64,000 nucleotides of DNA from an uncultured Rhizobium sp. (GCA_945952415.1 CAMFIF010000006.1:1-64000); one strand, 5' to 3'. Counted from the stretch's first letter, positions 16,701-26,332 are shown. The notes: a model not told the origin generated them from the letters alone. Numbers and translations: made by a program.

Positions 16701-16974
16701 TCCCGGCGACCGGCGGTTGAATCTGCAGGAAACAATTTTTCATATTATTTAAAATTCGATGGAAAAAGCCCGGGTGGCGTGATTACATCCGGGAGCCGGG
16801 GCGGACAGGGAGAAACAGCCCGCTGCCCCGGTGAAACAATAGACGGAAAGAAAACTTTCCGCAGGGAACAGCTCGCGGCCCGCAGGGCCATCATCAACGG
16901 AACCAACCGCCGCACGGACAAGAACAGGGGAACAATACCGTCAAAGCTCCGTCGGTCGTACTGGGGAGATCGAA

Positions 16975-18741
16975 ATGACGAAGGAAACTGGGTCGGGCCA
17001 GATGGTCCGGGCGCTGGACTGGAGGGGTGCGTTCTGGGTGGCGGCAGGGGTGCCGCCGCTCGTGCTCTTCTCCATCGGTGGCATTGCGGGTACGACGGGG
17101 AAACTTGCCTTCCTCGTCTGGATCATCTCGATGGTCATGGGCTTTCTGCAGAGCTTCACCTATGCGGAAATGGCCGGCATGTTCGGCAACAAGTCAGGCG
17201 GCACCAGCGTCTATGGCGCGACGGCCTGGCTCCGATATTCCAAGCTGATTGCGCCGCTTTCGGTCTGGTGCAACTGGTTTGCCTGGTCGCCGGTGCTCTC
17301 GCTCGGCTGCGCCATTGCCGCAGGCTACATTCTCAACGCCTTCTTCCCCGTCCCCGCGGCGGACAGCCAGCCGGTGCTGGACTGGGTAACGGCCCATATG
17401 GCGAGCTACACGGCGGAAACCAAGGCGGTTGCGGACTATATCGCCGCCCATGCCGGAACGGCCGTGCCCGATGCGATCAAGGCGGTCGCGACCGCCGATG
17501 CCGTGGCCGCGCTGACGCCGGCCTTCCGCACCTGGGAACTGGTCGCGATCCCGATTCCGGGCCTCGGCTCGCTCCATTTCAACTCCACCTTCGTCGTCGG
17601 CGTCGTCCTTATGCTGCTGATCCTGCGGATCCAGCATGGCGGGATTGCGTCCACCGCCAGCGCCCAGAAGGTGCTGGCCCTCGTCGTGCTCGTGCCGCTG
17701 CTGCTGGTCGGTCTGGTGCCGATCCTTGCCGGTCATATCGACAGTGCCAATGTGACCCATCTCCTGCCGCCCTCCGCCTCCTATTCGGGCGTGGACGGCC
17801 AGTGGAACATCGGCGGATGGACCCTGTTTCTCGGCGGGCTCTACATTGCCGCATGGTCCACCTACGGCTTCGAGACCGCCGTCTGCTACACCAGCGAACT
17901 GAAGGACCCGAAGCGGGACACGTTCAAGGCGATCTTCTATTCCGGCCTGCTCTGCTGCGTCTTCTTCTTCCTGATCCCCTTCTCCTTCCAGGGCGTTCTC
18001 GGCACGCAGGGCATGCTTGCTGCGGGTATCGTCGACGGAACCGGGGTCGGCGAGGCGCTCGGCAACATGATCGGGGGCGGCAAGGTCGTGACGCAGATCT
18101 TCGTCATCCTGATGGTGCTGGCCCTGTTCATGGCCATCATGACGGCGCTGGCCGGCTCGTCGCGCACGCTCTACCAGGGCTCCAAGGATGGCTGGCTGCC
18201 GAAATATCTCTCCGGCGTCAACGAAAAGGGCGTGCCCTCCAAGGCGATGTGGACCGATTTCACCTTCAACGTCTTCCTGCTGGCGCTCGCCTCCGACGTT
18301 TCGGGCTATTTCTACGTGCTTGCCATCTCGAATGTCGGCTACATCCTGTTCAACTTCCTGAACCTCAATGCGGGCTGGATCCATCGCATCGATTCCGGCC
18401 ACATGGAACGACCCTGGAAGGCGCCCACCTGGCTCATCGGGCTGAACACCGTGCTCGCCTTCGTCAATGCCCTGTTCCTCGGCGCCGGCGCCAAGGTCTG
18501 GGGCTACGAGAATGCGCTCTGGTCGGGGCTGATCTTCGCCTCCTTCATCATCCCGGTATTCTGGTACCGGCACTATCTGCGCGACGGCGGGAGGTTCCCC
18601 AAGGAAGCCTATGACGATCTCGGTCTCTCCGAAGGGGATCTCGGCGAACGCCGCGCGGGCGTGCTGCCCTACGTCACCCTGATCGCCGGGGCGGCGCTGG
18701 TGCTGTGGGCCAACTGGTTCTTCACGATGCCCGTCGCCTGA
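16975..18741 (+). CDS. APC-superfamily permease, candidate methylated-amine importer
   Basis: This transporter of 588 residues has about twelve hydrophobic helices and an extra extracytoplasmic or loop segment at about residues 125-180 (AADSQPVLDW to ALTPAFR). The N-terminal FSIGGIAGTTGKLAFLVWI and WSTYGFETAVCYTSELKDPKRDTF are APC-type. It lies between tmm and dmmDABC, so trimethylamine, TMAO or dimethylamine uptake is the natural guess. No TmoXWV-type ABC importer is present in the window. It is not closely similar to the other APC permease at 7772-9208. Confidence 0.82.
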   Translation: MTKETGSGQMVRALDWRGAFWVAAGVPPLVLFSIGGIAGTTGKLAFLVWIISMVMGFLQSFTYAEMAGMFGNKSGGTSVYGATAWLRYSKLIAPLSVWCNWFAWSPVLSLGCAIAAGYILNAFFPVPAADSQPVLDWVTAHMASYTAETKAVADYIAAHAGTAVPDAIKAVATADAVAALTPAFRTWELVAIPIPGLGSLHFNSTFVVGVVLMLLILRIQHGGIASTASAQKVLALVVLVPLLLVGLVPILAGHIDSANVTHLLPPSASYSGVDGQWNIGGWTLFLGGLYIAAWSTYGFETAVCYTSELKDPKRDTFKAIFYSGLLCCVFFFLIPFSFQGVLGTQGMLAAGIVDGTGVGEALGNMIGGGKVVTQIFVILMVLALFMAIMTALAGSSRTLYQGSKDGWLPKYLSGVNEKGVPSKAMWTDFTFNVFLLALASDVSGYFYVLAISNVGYILFNFLNLNAGWIHRIDSGHMERPWKAPTWLIGLNTVLAFVNALFLGAGAKVWGYENALWSGLIFASFIIPVFWYRHYLRDGGRFPKEAYDDLGLSEGDLGERRAGVLPYVTLIAGAALVLWANWFFTMPVA

Positions 18742-18759
18742 GGCGCGCGGGGGAACTCG

Positions 18760-18786
18760 GGGCGAGGCGAAAGGATCGTCTCGCCC
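18760..18786 (+). terminator. Weak terminator-like hairpin after the permease
   Basis: GGGCGAG and CTCGCCC form 7-bp arms with a 13-base loop, 19 bp after the permease stop. There is no T-run directly after it, so it may only be an attenuating structure. Confidence 0.3.
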
Positions 18787-18886
18787 GGATTTCCTAATAA
18801 GAATAAAAATTGCATGAAAGGGTTGATTTTCGTCATCAAACCTCTCAGACTTTCCGCAAAGAACAACACAGCAGGGGAGCTTGCAC

Positions 18887-20023
18887 ATGACGAATTCCTG
18901 GCGTTTCTCGACCTTGATCGACCGTCACCGCGCATTGGGTTCCAACCTCGAAGACTGGTCGGGCATGGGCACCGCCTGGTCCTATGACGGTGATCCCGAT
19001 GCGGAATACATGGCCATCCGCACCAAGGCGGGCCTCATGGACGTCTCGGGCCTCAAGAAGGTCCATATTTCAGGCCCCGCCGCGAGCCACGTGATCGAGC
19101 GGGCGACAACCCGCAACATGGAAAAGCTGATGCCGGGCAAGGCGGTCTATGCCTGCATGCTCAACGATGCCGGCAAGTTCATCGACGACTGCGTCATCTA
19201 CCGCTTCGGCCCGAACACCTTCACCGTGGTCCACGGCTCCGGTCAGGGCCATGAGCAGCTGACGATGGCTTCGACCGGCCGCGACGTGTCGATCCGCTTC
19301 GACGACAACCTGCACGATCTGTCGCTCCAGGGGCCGCTTGCGGTCGACTATCTCGAAAAGCACATTCCGGGCATTCGCAAGCTCGCCTATTTCAGCCACA
19401 TGCCGGCCTCGCTCTTCGGCAAGCCCATCACCATCAGCCGCACCGGCTATACCGGCGAGCGCGGCTATGAAATCTTCTGCCGCGGTCAGGATGCGGTGAT
19501 GATCTGGGACCGCATCCTCGACGAGGGCAAGGCGATGGGGATCATTCCCTGCCGCTTCACCACGCTCGACCTGCTGCGCACCGAAAGCTACCTGCTGTTC
19601 TTCCCATTCGACAATTCGGAAATGTATCCCTTCGAGAACGAGGGCCCCGGCGACACGCTCTGGGAACTCGGCCTCGACTTCACGGTTTCGCCGGGCAAGG
19701 TGGGCTTCCGCGGCGCCGAGGAGCATTACCGGCTGAAGGGCAGGGAGCGCTTCAAGATCTGGGGTCTTGAGATGGAGGGCACCAACGTGCCGGGCAATGG
19801 CGCGCCTGTCCTGCGCGACGGAAAGCAGGTCGGCGTGGTCACGCAGGCCATGTATTCGCCGCTCAACAAGCACAATATCGCGATCGCGCGTCTCCCGGTC
19901 GATTGCGCCAACAACGGCACGGATCTGGTCGTCAATTGCGCCACCCACGGCGCCATCAGGGCGAAGACCCATTCGCTGCCCTTCTACGACGTCGACAAGA
20001 AGCGGCGTACGGTACAGGACTGA
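18887..20023 (+). CDS. dmmD: Dimethylamine monooxygenase subunit D (GcvT-like)
   Basis: This protein of 378 residues belongs to the aminomethyltransferase (GcvT) fold that binds tetrahydrofolate. It shows TKAGLMDVSGLKKVHISGP, SRTGYTGERGYEIFC, and a C-terminal barrel ending near VNCATHGAIRAKTHSLPFYD. In the heme-dependent dimethylamine demethylase complex a GcvT-like subunit is thought to capture formaldehyde on folate. The following three genes complete the dmmDABC order, which makes this call much more likely than glycine cleavage. The ATG at 18887 is preferred over the in-frame TTG at 18881. Confidence 0.82.
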   Translation: MTNSWRFSTLIDRHRALGSNLEDWSGMGTAWSYDGDPDAEYMAIRTKAGLMDVSGLKKVHISGPAASHVIERATTRNMEKLMPGKAVYACMLNDAGKFIDDCVIYRFGPNTFTVVHGSGQGHEQLTMASTGRDVSIRFDDNLHDLSLQGPLAVDYLEKHIPGIRKLAYFSHMPASLFGKPITISRTGYTGERGYEIFCRGQDAVMIWDRILDEGKAMGIIPCRFTTLDLLRTESYLLFFPFDNSEMYPFENEGPGDTLWELGLDFTVSPGKVGFRGAEEHYRLKGRERFKIWGLEMEGTNVPGNGAPVLRDGKQVGVVTQAMYSPLNKHNIAIARLPVDCANNGTDLVVNCATHGAIRAKTHSLPFYDVDKKRRTVQD

Positions 20024-20107
20024 AGCCTGCCTTTACGAGACCGGGCCCGGGCGCTGCCGGGGCCCGGCCCCCGCCAGGAGAATGGCGCTTGCAACAGGTA
20101 TCGTGAC

Positions 20108-20725
20108 ATGACGAAGACGGACTTTCCCCCCTCGATCCGGAGCCGGCCGGTCTATGGCGAGCTTGAGCCCCGGGCGGGTTCCTTTCACCTGATTGTCGCG
20201 GACGGGGAGGGGGCTGAGGCCGTCGCCGACCTGTTCGCAAAAGCCGCCGACGCCCCGGCCATGCGGTTGAAGAGCCATATCCTCTACACCGCCGGGCCGA
20301 ACGGGACCGATCAGTGGGACAGGATCGAGGCGCTCGGTGCCGCGCAGGCCCAGAAGGCGGCCTCCATACCGACGCTGCTCTTCCGGCTGGCGCGGGTGCT
20401 CCAGGACATGCAGATGGGATCGCAGATCTATCTCGCGGGTACCGAAGGTCTGATAGGCCAGGCCGAGCGCGACATCATGGCCTTCGGCTTCCCCCATGCC
20501 GATATCCAGAAGGAACACCGGGGCTCCACCGTGCGTCGGGTGCAGTGCGTGCATTGCAAGGGCATCACGGAGAATGTGCGGACCGATCCCTTCCAGTGCA
20601 GCCATTGCGGGCTGCATCTCTTCGTGCGCGATCACTATTCGCGCCGTCTTGCCGCCTTTCAGGGCGTCAATATCGATGCGGAGGACAGGGGCCAGATTCC
20701 CCCGGCAGTGGAGCGGTTCAGATGA
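20108..20725 (+). CDS. dmmA: Dimethylamine monooxygenase subunit A
   Basis: This protein of 205 residues is placed in the DmmA family by position and form. The N-terminal part has no clear motif. The C-terminal part has two CxxC pairs, VQCVHCKG and FQCSHCG, that would bind zinc or iron in a rubredoxin-like knuckle. It overlaps dmmB by 4 bp (ATGA). Its exact role in the complex is not clear from sequence; a small structural or electron-carrying subunit is likely. The ribosome-binding site is weak. Confidence 0.8.
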   Translation: MTKTDFPPSIRSRPVYGELEPRAGSFHLIVADGEGAEAVADLFAKAADAPAMRLKSHILYTAGPNGTDQWDRIEALGAAQAQKAASIPTLLFRLARVLQDMQMGSQIYLAGTEGLIGQAERDIMAFGFPHADIQKEHRGSTVRRVQCVHCKGITENVRTDPFQCSHCGLHLFVRDHYSRRLAAFQGVNIDAEDRGQIPPAVERFR

Positions 20726-21684
20726 GTGGTGGAGCAAAGCTGGATGTAAGGGTGGCCGAGGTGGTGAAGGTCAACGACCTGATCACCCGCTTCCGGTTCG
20801 TGGCGCGCGATGGCGGGCTGTTGCCGGCTTTTTCCGGTGGGGCGCATACGGTCGTGGAAATGGATGACCATGGCACGCGACGGCTCAACCCCTATTCGCT
20901 GATGTCTGACCCCGAAGACCGGACGGGCTACGAGATTTCCGTGCGCCGGGACGATGCCGGCCGTGGCGGCTCGCTGTTCATGCACCGGCATGTGAGGCCC
21001 GACATGGACATGGTGCTGAGCCATCCGGTCAACCTGTTCCCGCTCGACAACCGGGCCCGCAAGCATCTCTTCATTGCCGGTGGCATCGGCATCACGCCCT
21101 TCATTGCCATGATGCACCAGCTTGCCCGCTTCGGCGGCCGGTTCGAGCTGCATTATGCCGCGCGCAATCCGGCGCTCTGCGCCTATGGCGACCGGCTCAA
21201 GGCGGCCCATGGGGACCGGGTCCATCTCTATCATGACGAGCTCGGCGAGGTGCTGCCGCTTGCCGCGCTGCTCGCGCGCCAGCCGCTCGGCACCCACCTC
21301 TATTGCTGCGGGCCGAAGGGCATGCTGAACTGGGTGAGGGGGACGGCCGCCGCTGCCGGATGGCCGGACCATGCGGTCCATTTCGAGGAATTCACGGCCC
21401 CCGGCACGGGGGCGCCGTTCACGGTCGACCTGGCCTCTTCCGGAAAGACGATCACGGTCGGCGCCACCCAGTCGCTGCTCGAAGCCATGGAGGCCGCCGG
21501 TGTCGATGCGCCCTACCTCTGCCGCGGCGGCGCCTGTGGCCAATGCGAGACCGATGTGATCCGCTGCGATGGCAAGATCGATCACCGCGACCATTGGCTG
21601 AGCCCCGAGGATATGGCCGCCGGAAGGAAAATCATGCCCTGCGTCAGCCGTTTCGAGGGCCGGGCGCTGGTGATTGACCGATAG
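20722..21684 (+). CDS. dmmB: Dimethylamine monooxygenase subunit B (flavin/2Fe-2S reductase)
   Basis: This is a phthalate-dioxygenase-reductase type protein of 320 residues that passes electrons from NADPH to the heme subunit. The flavin motif RRLNPYSLMSDP is at about residues 53-64, a nucleotide site HLFIAGGIGITPFIAMM at about 115-131, and CCGPKGML at about 196-203. At the C-terminus CRGGACGQCETDV is followed by CVSRFEG, the four-Cys pattern of a plant-type 2Fe-2S ferredoxin. The start overlaps dmmA as ATGA. Confidence 0.88.
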   Translation: MSGGAKLDVRVAEVVKVNDLITRFRFVARDGGLLPAFSGGAHTVVEMDDHGTRRLNPYSLMSDPEDRTGYEISVRRDDAGRGGSLFMHRHVRPDMDMVLSHPVNLFPLDNRARKHLFIAGGIGITPFIAMMHQLARFGGRFELHYAARNPALCAYGDRLKAAHGDRVHLYHDELGEVLPLAALLARQPLGTHLYCCGPKGMLNWVRGTAAAAGWPDHAVHFEEFTAPGTGAPFTVDLASSGKTITVGATQSLLEAMEAAGVDAPYLCRGGACGQCETDVIRCDGKIDHRDHWLSPEDMAAGRKIMPCVSRFEGRALVIDR

Positions 21685-21696
21685 GAGGATAAGAGC

Positions 21697-22764
21697 ATGA
21701 GCCTGGATGTCGCATATGCCTTCGACGAGTTCTTCCGCGACGAGACCTTTGTCGACGACTTTACCTATCGCAATTCGCCGGCCGGCATTCGTCGATTCCC
21801 CTTCCCCTTCGACCGGGACGATTACATGTATTCGGTCAACATGGAGCCGCATGTGCCCGGCCGGAAGGGCTCCGTCTTCGAAAAGACTTTCGATGTCGAT
21901 GAGCATTACGTGAGCGAGATGCGCGATCGCGCCCGGGTGCTGGCGAAGGACCCGCTGCGCTGCCAGTCGCTCCCGCATATGACTCTGGCCGGATGGGACC
22001 TGCTCGAACTCATCATGGAGTCCAAGGCGCGGGAATATCCGCAGTGGTTCAGCCTCGAAAAGAACGGCAACCGCTGGCGCTGGATCAACCGGCCGCTCGG
22101 CATCGACCAGAGCTTCACCTTCCTGGACGAGACCACGCTGCCCTATGGCCCGATGGAATACATCACCCGCCAGACGCAGGGCGACTTTACGCTCCAGGAC
22201 GAGCGTGAAGGCACGCTTTGGGTGGATGCCGGCATGGTCACCACTCAGGCCGACTGGTCGCTCGATTTCGACATCGGCATGAATTTCCACGAATGGCACG
22301 CACCCGTACCGCTGGCGCACGAGAAGGGCATCTTCGATCGGGCGCTGAAATTCCTGCTCAAGCTCCAGCACGGAGCGCCCGTGCGACGCTTCAACTGGAC
22401 GATGACGGTCAATCCGCTGCTCGATACCGCCCCGGAAACCTATCCGGAATGGGGCTATATGCGCACCACGCTGAACCAGGAGAACATGGGGCACATGATG
22501 CATCTGCGCGTCGAGTTGCAGGCGCTGTTCCGCCTGCCGCGCTCGAATGCCATCGCCTTCTCCATCCGGGCCTATCTCGGCAAGTTCGAGGAACTGGTGA
22601 CGGTGCCCAAATGGGGAAGACGCCTGCACCGGGTGGTGCGCGATATCCATCCCGATCTTGCCGCCTACAAGGGCTTCCTGCGGAACCGCGACGCCATGGC
22701 CGAATGGCTGTCGCGCTATGACGATGGCGCACCCACCTCGCCGGGATGGTGGCCGGAGGACTGA
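21697..22764 (+). CDS. dmmC: Dimethylamine monooxygenase subunit C (heme-dependent N-demethylase, DUF3445)
   Basis: This is the catalytic subunit of 355 residues, of the heme-dependent oxidative N-demethylase alpha family (formerly DUF3445). This family holds heme in a PAS-like fold and converts dimethylamine, O2 and NADPH to methylamine and formaldehyde. Recognisable stretches are IRRFPFPFDRDDYMYSVNMEPH near the N-terminus and MHLRVELQALFRLPRSNAIAFSIRAYLGKFEEL near the C-terminus. It lies 12 bp after dmmB and its stop overlaps the start of the next regulator. Confidence 0.88.
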   Translation: MSLDVAYAFDEFFRDETFVDDFTYRNSPAGIRRFPFPFDRDDYMYSVNMEPHVPGRKGSVFEKTFDVDEHYVSEMRDRARVLAKDPLRCQSLPHMTLAGWDLLELIMESKAREYPQWFSLEKNGNRWRWINRPLGIDQSFTFLDETTLPYGPMEYITRQTQGDFTLQDEREGTLWVDAGMVTTQADWSLDFDIGMNFHEWHAPVPLAHEKGIFDRALKFLLKLQHGAPVRRFNWTMTVNPLLDTAPETYPEWGYMRTTLNQENMGHMMHLRVELQALFRLPRSNAIAFSIRAYLGKFEELVTVPKWGRRLHRVVRDIHPDLAAYKGFLRNRDAMAEWLSRYDDGAPTSPGWWPED

Positions 22765-23771
22765 TGGCGCCGGAAAAACCGCTCAGCCTCGGCTTCCTCA
22801 TGTTTCCGGGCTTTCCGATGGCCTGCCTGACCTCGGCCATCGAACCCTTGCGCGCGGCCAACGAAATCGTGGGGCATCGCGCCTTCGTGTGGCGTCTGGT
22901 GGCGGAAACGGCGGAGACGGTGCGCTGCTCCGCCGAACTGGGCTTCGAGCCGGACATGGTGCTTCAGGATGCGGAGCGGATCGACCATCTCTACCTCCTG
23001 TCGCCGCCGACGGCGGAATTTGCCGATGCCCGGAAGGGCCATGCACGGCTGCGCTGGCTCGAACGCTCGGGCGTGACGCTGGGCGCCTTCTCGGGTGGCA
23101 TCTTTCCGCTCGCCCGGTCCGGCCTGATGAACGACCGCACCTGTTCGGTGCACTGGTGTTACGAGGCCGCCTTCCGGGCCGAATTTCCCGAGGTGGTCGC
23201 ATCGCAATCGGTGATCATCCGCGAACGGCGCAGGACGACCGTTTCGGGGGCAGGCGCGGTTTTCGACCTGATGCTGAAGCTCATCGAGGAACGCCTCGGC
23301 CGCGAATGCATGACCGAGGTGGCCTGCTGGTTCCAGCATCCCTTCGTGCGCGATGCGGACGTTTCGCAGAAGGTTCCGGTGGCAAGGATCGGTGCCACGG
23401 AGGACAGCCTGACCTCGCGCATCCGCGAGGCCATCCGCCTCTTCGAAAGCCATATCGAGGATCCGCTGCGGATTCCCGACATTGCCGCAGCCGTCGGCCT
23501 TTCCGGGCGCCATTTCGACCGGCAGTTCAAGCTCGAAACCGGGCAAAGCCCCCTGCGCTACTACCACCGTCTTCGGCTGGCCAAGGCAAGGCAGCGCGTG
23601 CTTTATACAAACGACCCCATTTCCGCGATAGCCGCTTCGGTCGGCTATATGTCGCCGAGCCGCATGATCCGCCACTACCAGGAGGCCTTTGGCGTAAGCC
23701 CCAAGGCCGAGCGCGCGCTTACACAGGCGTTGCGAAATGGCCTCGGGCCCCGTCCGGATGCGGCCGAATAG
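22764..23771 (+). CDS. GlxA-type AraC-family regulator (DJ-1/PfpI plus HTH)
   Basis: This regulator of 335 residues has an N-terminal DJ-1/PfpI-like domain (about 8-190) and a C-terminal AraC helix-turn-helix pair (about 225-325; IPDIAAAVGLSGRHFDRQFKLETGQSPLRYYHRLRL). Relatives such as GbdR and SouR sense betaine-type N-methyl compounds. The usual nucleophile-elbow Cys is absent (GAFSGGIF), so it should be a binding rather than catalytic domain. The ATG at 22764 overlaps the dmmC stop and follows GGAGGA; an ATG at 22746 is the alternative. It probably controls dmm or tdm. Confidence 0.85.
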   Translation: MAPEKPLSLGFLMFPGFPMACLTSAIEPLRAANEIVGHRAFVWRLVAETAETVRCSAELGFEPDMVLQDAERIDHLYLLSPPTAEFADARKGHARLRWLERSGVTLGAFSGGIFPLARSGLMNDRTCSVHWCYEAAFRAEFPEVVASQSVIIRERRRTTVSGAGAVFDLMLKLIEERLGRECMTEVACWFQHPFVRDADVSQKVPVARIGATEDSLTSRIREAIRLFESHIEDPLRIPDIAAAVGLSGRHFDRQFKLETGQSPLRYYHRLRLAKARQRVLYTNDPISAIAASVGYMSPSRMIRHYQEAFGVSPKAERALTQALRNGLGPRPDAAE

Positions 23772-23773
23772 CG

Positions 23774-23810
23774 GTTTTTCCCAGGAAAAACTGTTGGTTT
23801 TTCAACAGTT
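23774..23810. promoter_or_regulatory. Two adjacent perfect palindromes upstream of tdm
   Basis: GTTTTTCCCAGGAAAAAC (23774-23791) has perfect 8-bp arms and resembles the TTTCC..GGAAA dyads at 6067, 10132 and 15253. It abuts AACTGTTG / CAACAGTT with a 6-base spacer (23789-23810). The pair could be overlapping operators, or the second could be a terminator of the upstream regulator gene; it has no T-run. Confidence 0.45.
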
Positions 23811-23857
23811 CAGGCCATTCTCCCGCATTACGGTCCCCTTTCCCCCGCATTTGCCGC

Positions 23858-23885
23858 TTGTGTCGAAGGGGCAAGCTGGTATTTA
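23858..23885 (+). promoter_or_regulatory. Possible promoter of tdm
   Basis: TTGTGT at 23858-23863 and TATTTA at 23880-23885 are 16 bp apart, followed by AT-rich sequence. The predicted start lies about 50 bases before tdm. This is a weak match. Confidence 0.25.
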
Positions 23886-23943
23886 ATGTGAATGAACAAG
23901 TTTTCCCCTTGATAAACGCTCTTGCCGCGAAACGAGACAAAAC

Positions 23944-26322
23944 ATGGTCGCTCTTGCCTTTCCGGATGTGCTTGCAGGTCCGCCGCGTTCTTCCCGAATC
24001 CTGACGCCGAGGACCTTTTCCCGCCATCACGGCGAGGAGCGCCACGTCGTGCAGGGCGGCGGCGCTTCGCTCGTGAAGATCGCGGCTGGAGACAGGATCA
24101 CCATACGGAACGACGAGGGCGGCCAGCCCGTCGAGCTGGTGGTTGCAGGCAGCGACGGGCGCATCGATGCCGCTCTTCTGGGGCAGGTCGGCGATTCGAG
24201 CGCCGAGGGGCTGAAGGCGATGCTGGCGCTCGGCGATGCCGCGGGCGAGGGGCTCGGCCGCCTGAGGCGTGGCCTTGAGACGAGGGGGATCGATCTCTCC
24301 CGCGCCGGTGCCATCCGGCTTTTCGGGGCGGATACCCGGGCGGGAACATCCGTCGATTTTACCGCGCGGGAAGAGGGCTGGCTGCTGGTCGCAGCGCCGG
24401 GCCTGCCGATGGCGCCCGACAGCCAGGACACGGCCACGCCGGTGACCGTGCTTCTCAAGCGCGCGACGCCCCGCCTTGTGGGCCAGCACGATCTTCCCGA
24501 CCCGCTGGCCGATCCGATCCTCGATCTCCGGGTGAAATCGGCGACCGCGGAAAGTTATTTCGTGAAGGCCGGCGATTATATCCAGATCCTCGATGTCGAC
24601 GGGCGGCAGTGCACGGACTTCCAGTGCTTCGATGCCCGCAAGCTGGACCGGGGCATCCAGCACGCGCTTGACGTGACCACGAGCCGAACCCTCATGGGTC
24701 ATGCCTATTCCATGCCCGGCCTGCATTCGAAATATTACGATCAGGACTGGGTGCCGCTGGTCGAGGTCGTGCAGGATACGGTCGGCCGGCACGATGCCTT
24801 CGCCATGGCCTGCGCGTCGAAGTATTACGACGATATCGGCTATCCCGGCCATGTGAACTGTTCGGACAATTTCAACCACGCGCTTCGCGACCGCGGTGTC
24901 GATCCCCGTCCGGGCTGGATGGCGGTCAATCTGTTCTTCAACACCAACATCGATGCGCATGGGGTCCTGATCAGCGACGAGCCCTGGAGCCGGCCTGGGG
25001 ACTATGTGCTGTTCAGGGCGCTCACCGATATCGTCTGCGTGAATTCGGCCTGCCCGGACGATACCTCGCCCGCCAATGGCTGGTATCTCAGCGATATCCA
25101 TGTCCGGACCTATTCGGGCCAGCAAAAATTCTCCCGTTCGATCGCCTATCGCCCTACGCCTGCCTCGGAGCCCAAGATGACCAAGGAAACCGCCTTCCAC
25201 GAACGCATTTCGGAGAAAACCCGGAATCTGGTGGAGTACAAGGGCTACTGGCTGCCGCAGGTCTATTCCGCCAACGGGGCGATCGAGGAATACTGGGCCT
25301 GCCGTGAAAAGGCCGTGGTGCTCGATCTCTCGCCGCTGCGCAAATGGGAGGTCACCGGACCGGACGCCGAAGCGCTGATGCAATGGGTGCTGACGCGCGA
25401 CGTAAAGAAGCTGTCACAGGGGCAGGTGGTCTATTCGGCCATGTGCTACGAGCATGGCGGCATGATCGATGACGGCACGCTCTTCCGGCTCGGCCGCGAC
25501 CAGTTCCGCTGGATCGGCGGCGATGACTATGGTGGCATCTGGATCCGCGAACAGGCGGAGAAGCTGGGGTTGCAGGTCATGGTCCGCTCCTCCACCGACC
25601 AGCTCCACAATCTCGCGGTGCAGGGTCCGAATTCCCGCGAGATCCTGCGCCGGATGATCTGGACCGCGCCGCACCAGCCCGCGATCGACGAGCTCGGCTG
25701 GTTCCGCTTCACCATCGGCCGCATCGGCGGGTCGGATGGCGTGCCCGTGGTGGTGTCGCGCACCGGCTATACCGGCGAGCTCGGCTTCGAGATCTTCTGC
25801 CACCCGCGGGATGGTTCCGCCGTCTATGATGCGGTCTGGGAGAAGGGCGGTGATCTCGGATTGCGTCCGATGGGGCTTGCCGCCCTCGACATGGTCCGCA
25901 TCGAGGCCGGCCTGATCTTTGCCGGCTACGATTTCACCGACCAGACAGACCCCTTCGAGGCGGGGATCGGCTTTACCGTGCCCCTGAAGACCAAGACGGA
26001 CGATTTCATCGGTCGCGATGCGCTGATCCGCCGGAAGGAACATCCCTCCCGCAAGTTCGTCGGGCTCGAGATCGATGCCAATGTGGATGTGGGCCATGGA
26101 GATTGCCTGCATTTCGGCCGGGCGCAGGTGGGAGAGGTCACCTCATCCGTCCGCTCGCCCCTTCTCGGCAAGAACATCGCGCTCGCCCGTGTGGATGTCG
26201 CCCATGCGGAGGTCGGCACTGCGCTGGAGGTCGGCAAGCTCGACGGTCACCAGAAGCGCCTTCCCGCCCGGATCGTGCCGCTATCCCATTACGATCCGAA
26301 GAAGACCCGTCCGCAGAGCTGA
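23944..26322 (+). CDS. tdm: Trimethylamine N-oxide demethylase
   Basis: This enzyme of 792 residues cleaves TMAO to dimethylamine and formaldehyde. The N-terminal half includes a DUF1989 domain (about 185-370) with metal-type cysteines in GRQCTDFQC (C223, C228) and in VNCSDNF. The C-terminal half from about residue 430 is GcvT-like (SRTGYTGELGFEIFC), which in this family is linked to formaldehyde capture by folate. The double architecture is specific to Tdm. The ribosome-binding site is poor (GAGACAAAAC before ATG). A truncated hemoglobin gene starts 10 bp after the stop. Confidence 0.9.
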   Translation: MVALAFPDVLAGPPRSSRILTPRTFSRHHGEERHVVQGGGASLVKIAAGDRITIRNDEGGQPVELVVAGSDGRIDAALLGQVGDSSAEGLKAMLALGDAAGEGLGRLRRGLETRGIDLSRAGAIRLFGADTRAGTSVDFTAREEGWLLVAAPGLPMAPDSQDTATPVTVLLKRATPRLVGQHDLPDPLADPILDLRVKSATAESYFVKAGDYIQILDVDGRQCTDFQCFDARKLDRGIQHALDVTTSRTLMGHAYSMPGLHSKYYDQDWVPLVEVVQDTVGRHDAFAMACASKYYDDIGYPGHVNCSDNFNHALRDRGVDPRPGWMAVNLFFNTNIDAHGVLISDEPWSRPGDYVLFRALTDIVCVNSACPDDTSPANGWYLSDIHVRTYSGQQKFSRSIAYRPTPASEPKMTKETAFHERISEKTRNLVEYKGYWLPQVYSANGAIEEYWACREKAVVLDLSPLRKWEVTGPDAEALMQWVLTRDVKKLSQGQVVYSAMCYEHGGMIDDGTLFRLGRDQFRWIGGDDYGGIWIREQAEKLGLQVMVRSSTDQLHNLAVQGPNSREILRRMIWTAPHQPAIDELGWFRFTIGRIGGSDGVPVVVSRTGYTGELGFEIFCHPRDGSAVYDAVWEKGGDLGLRPMGLAALDMVRIEAGLIFAGYDFTDQTDPFEAGIGFTVPLKTKTDDFIGRDALIRRKEHPSRKFVGLEIDANVDVGHGDCLHFGRAQVGEVTSSVRSPLLGKNIALARVDVAHAEVGTALEVGKLDGHQKRLPARIVPLSHYDPKKTRPQS

Positions 26323-26332
26323 GGAGCAGGCC

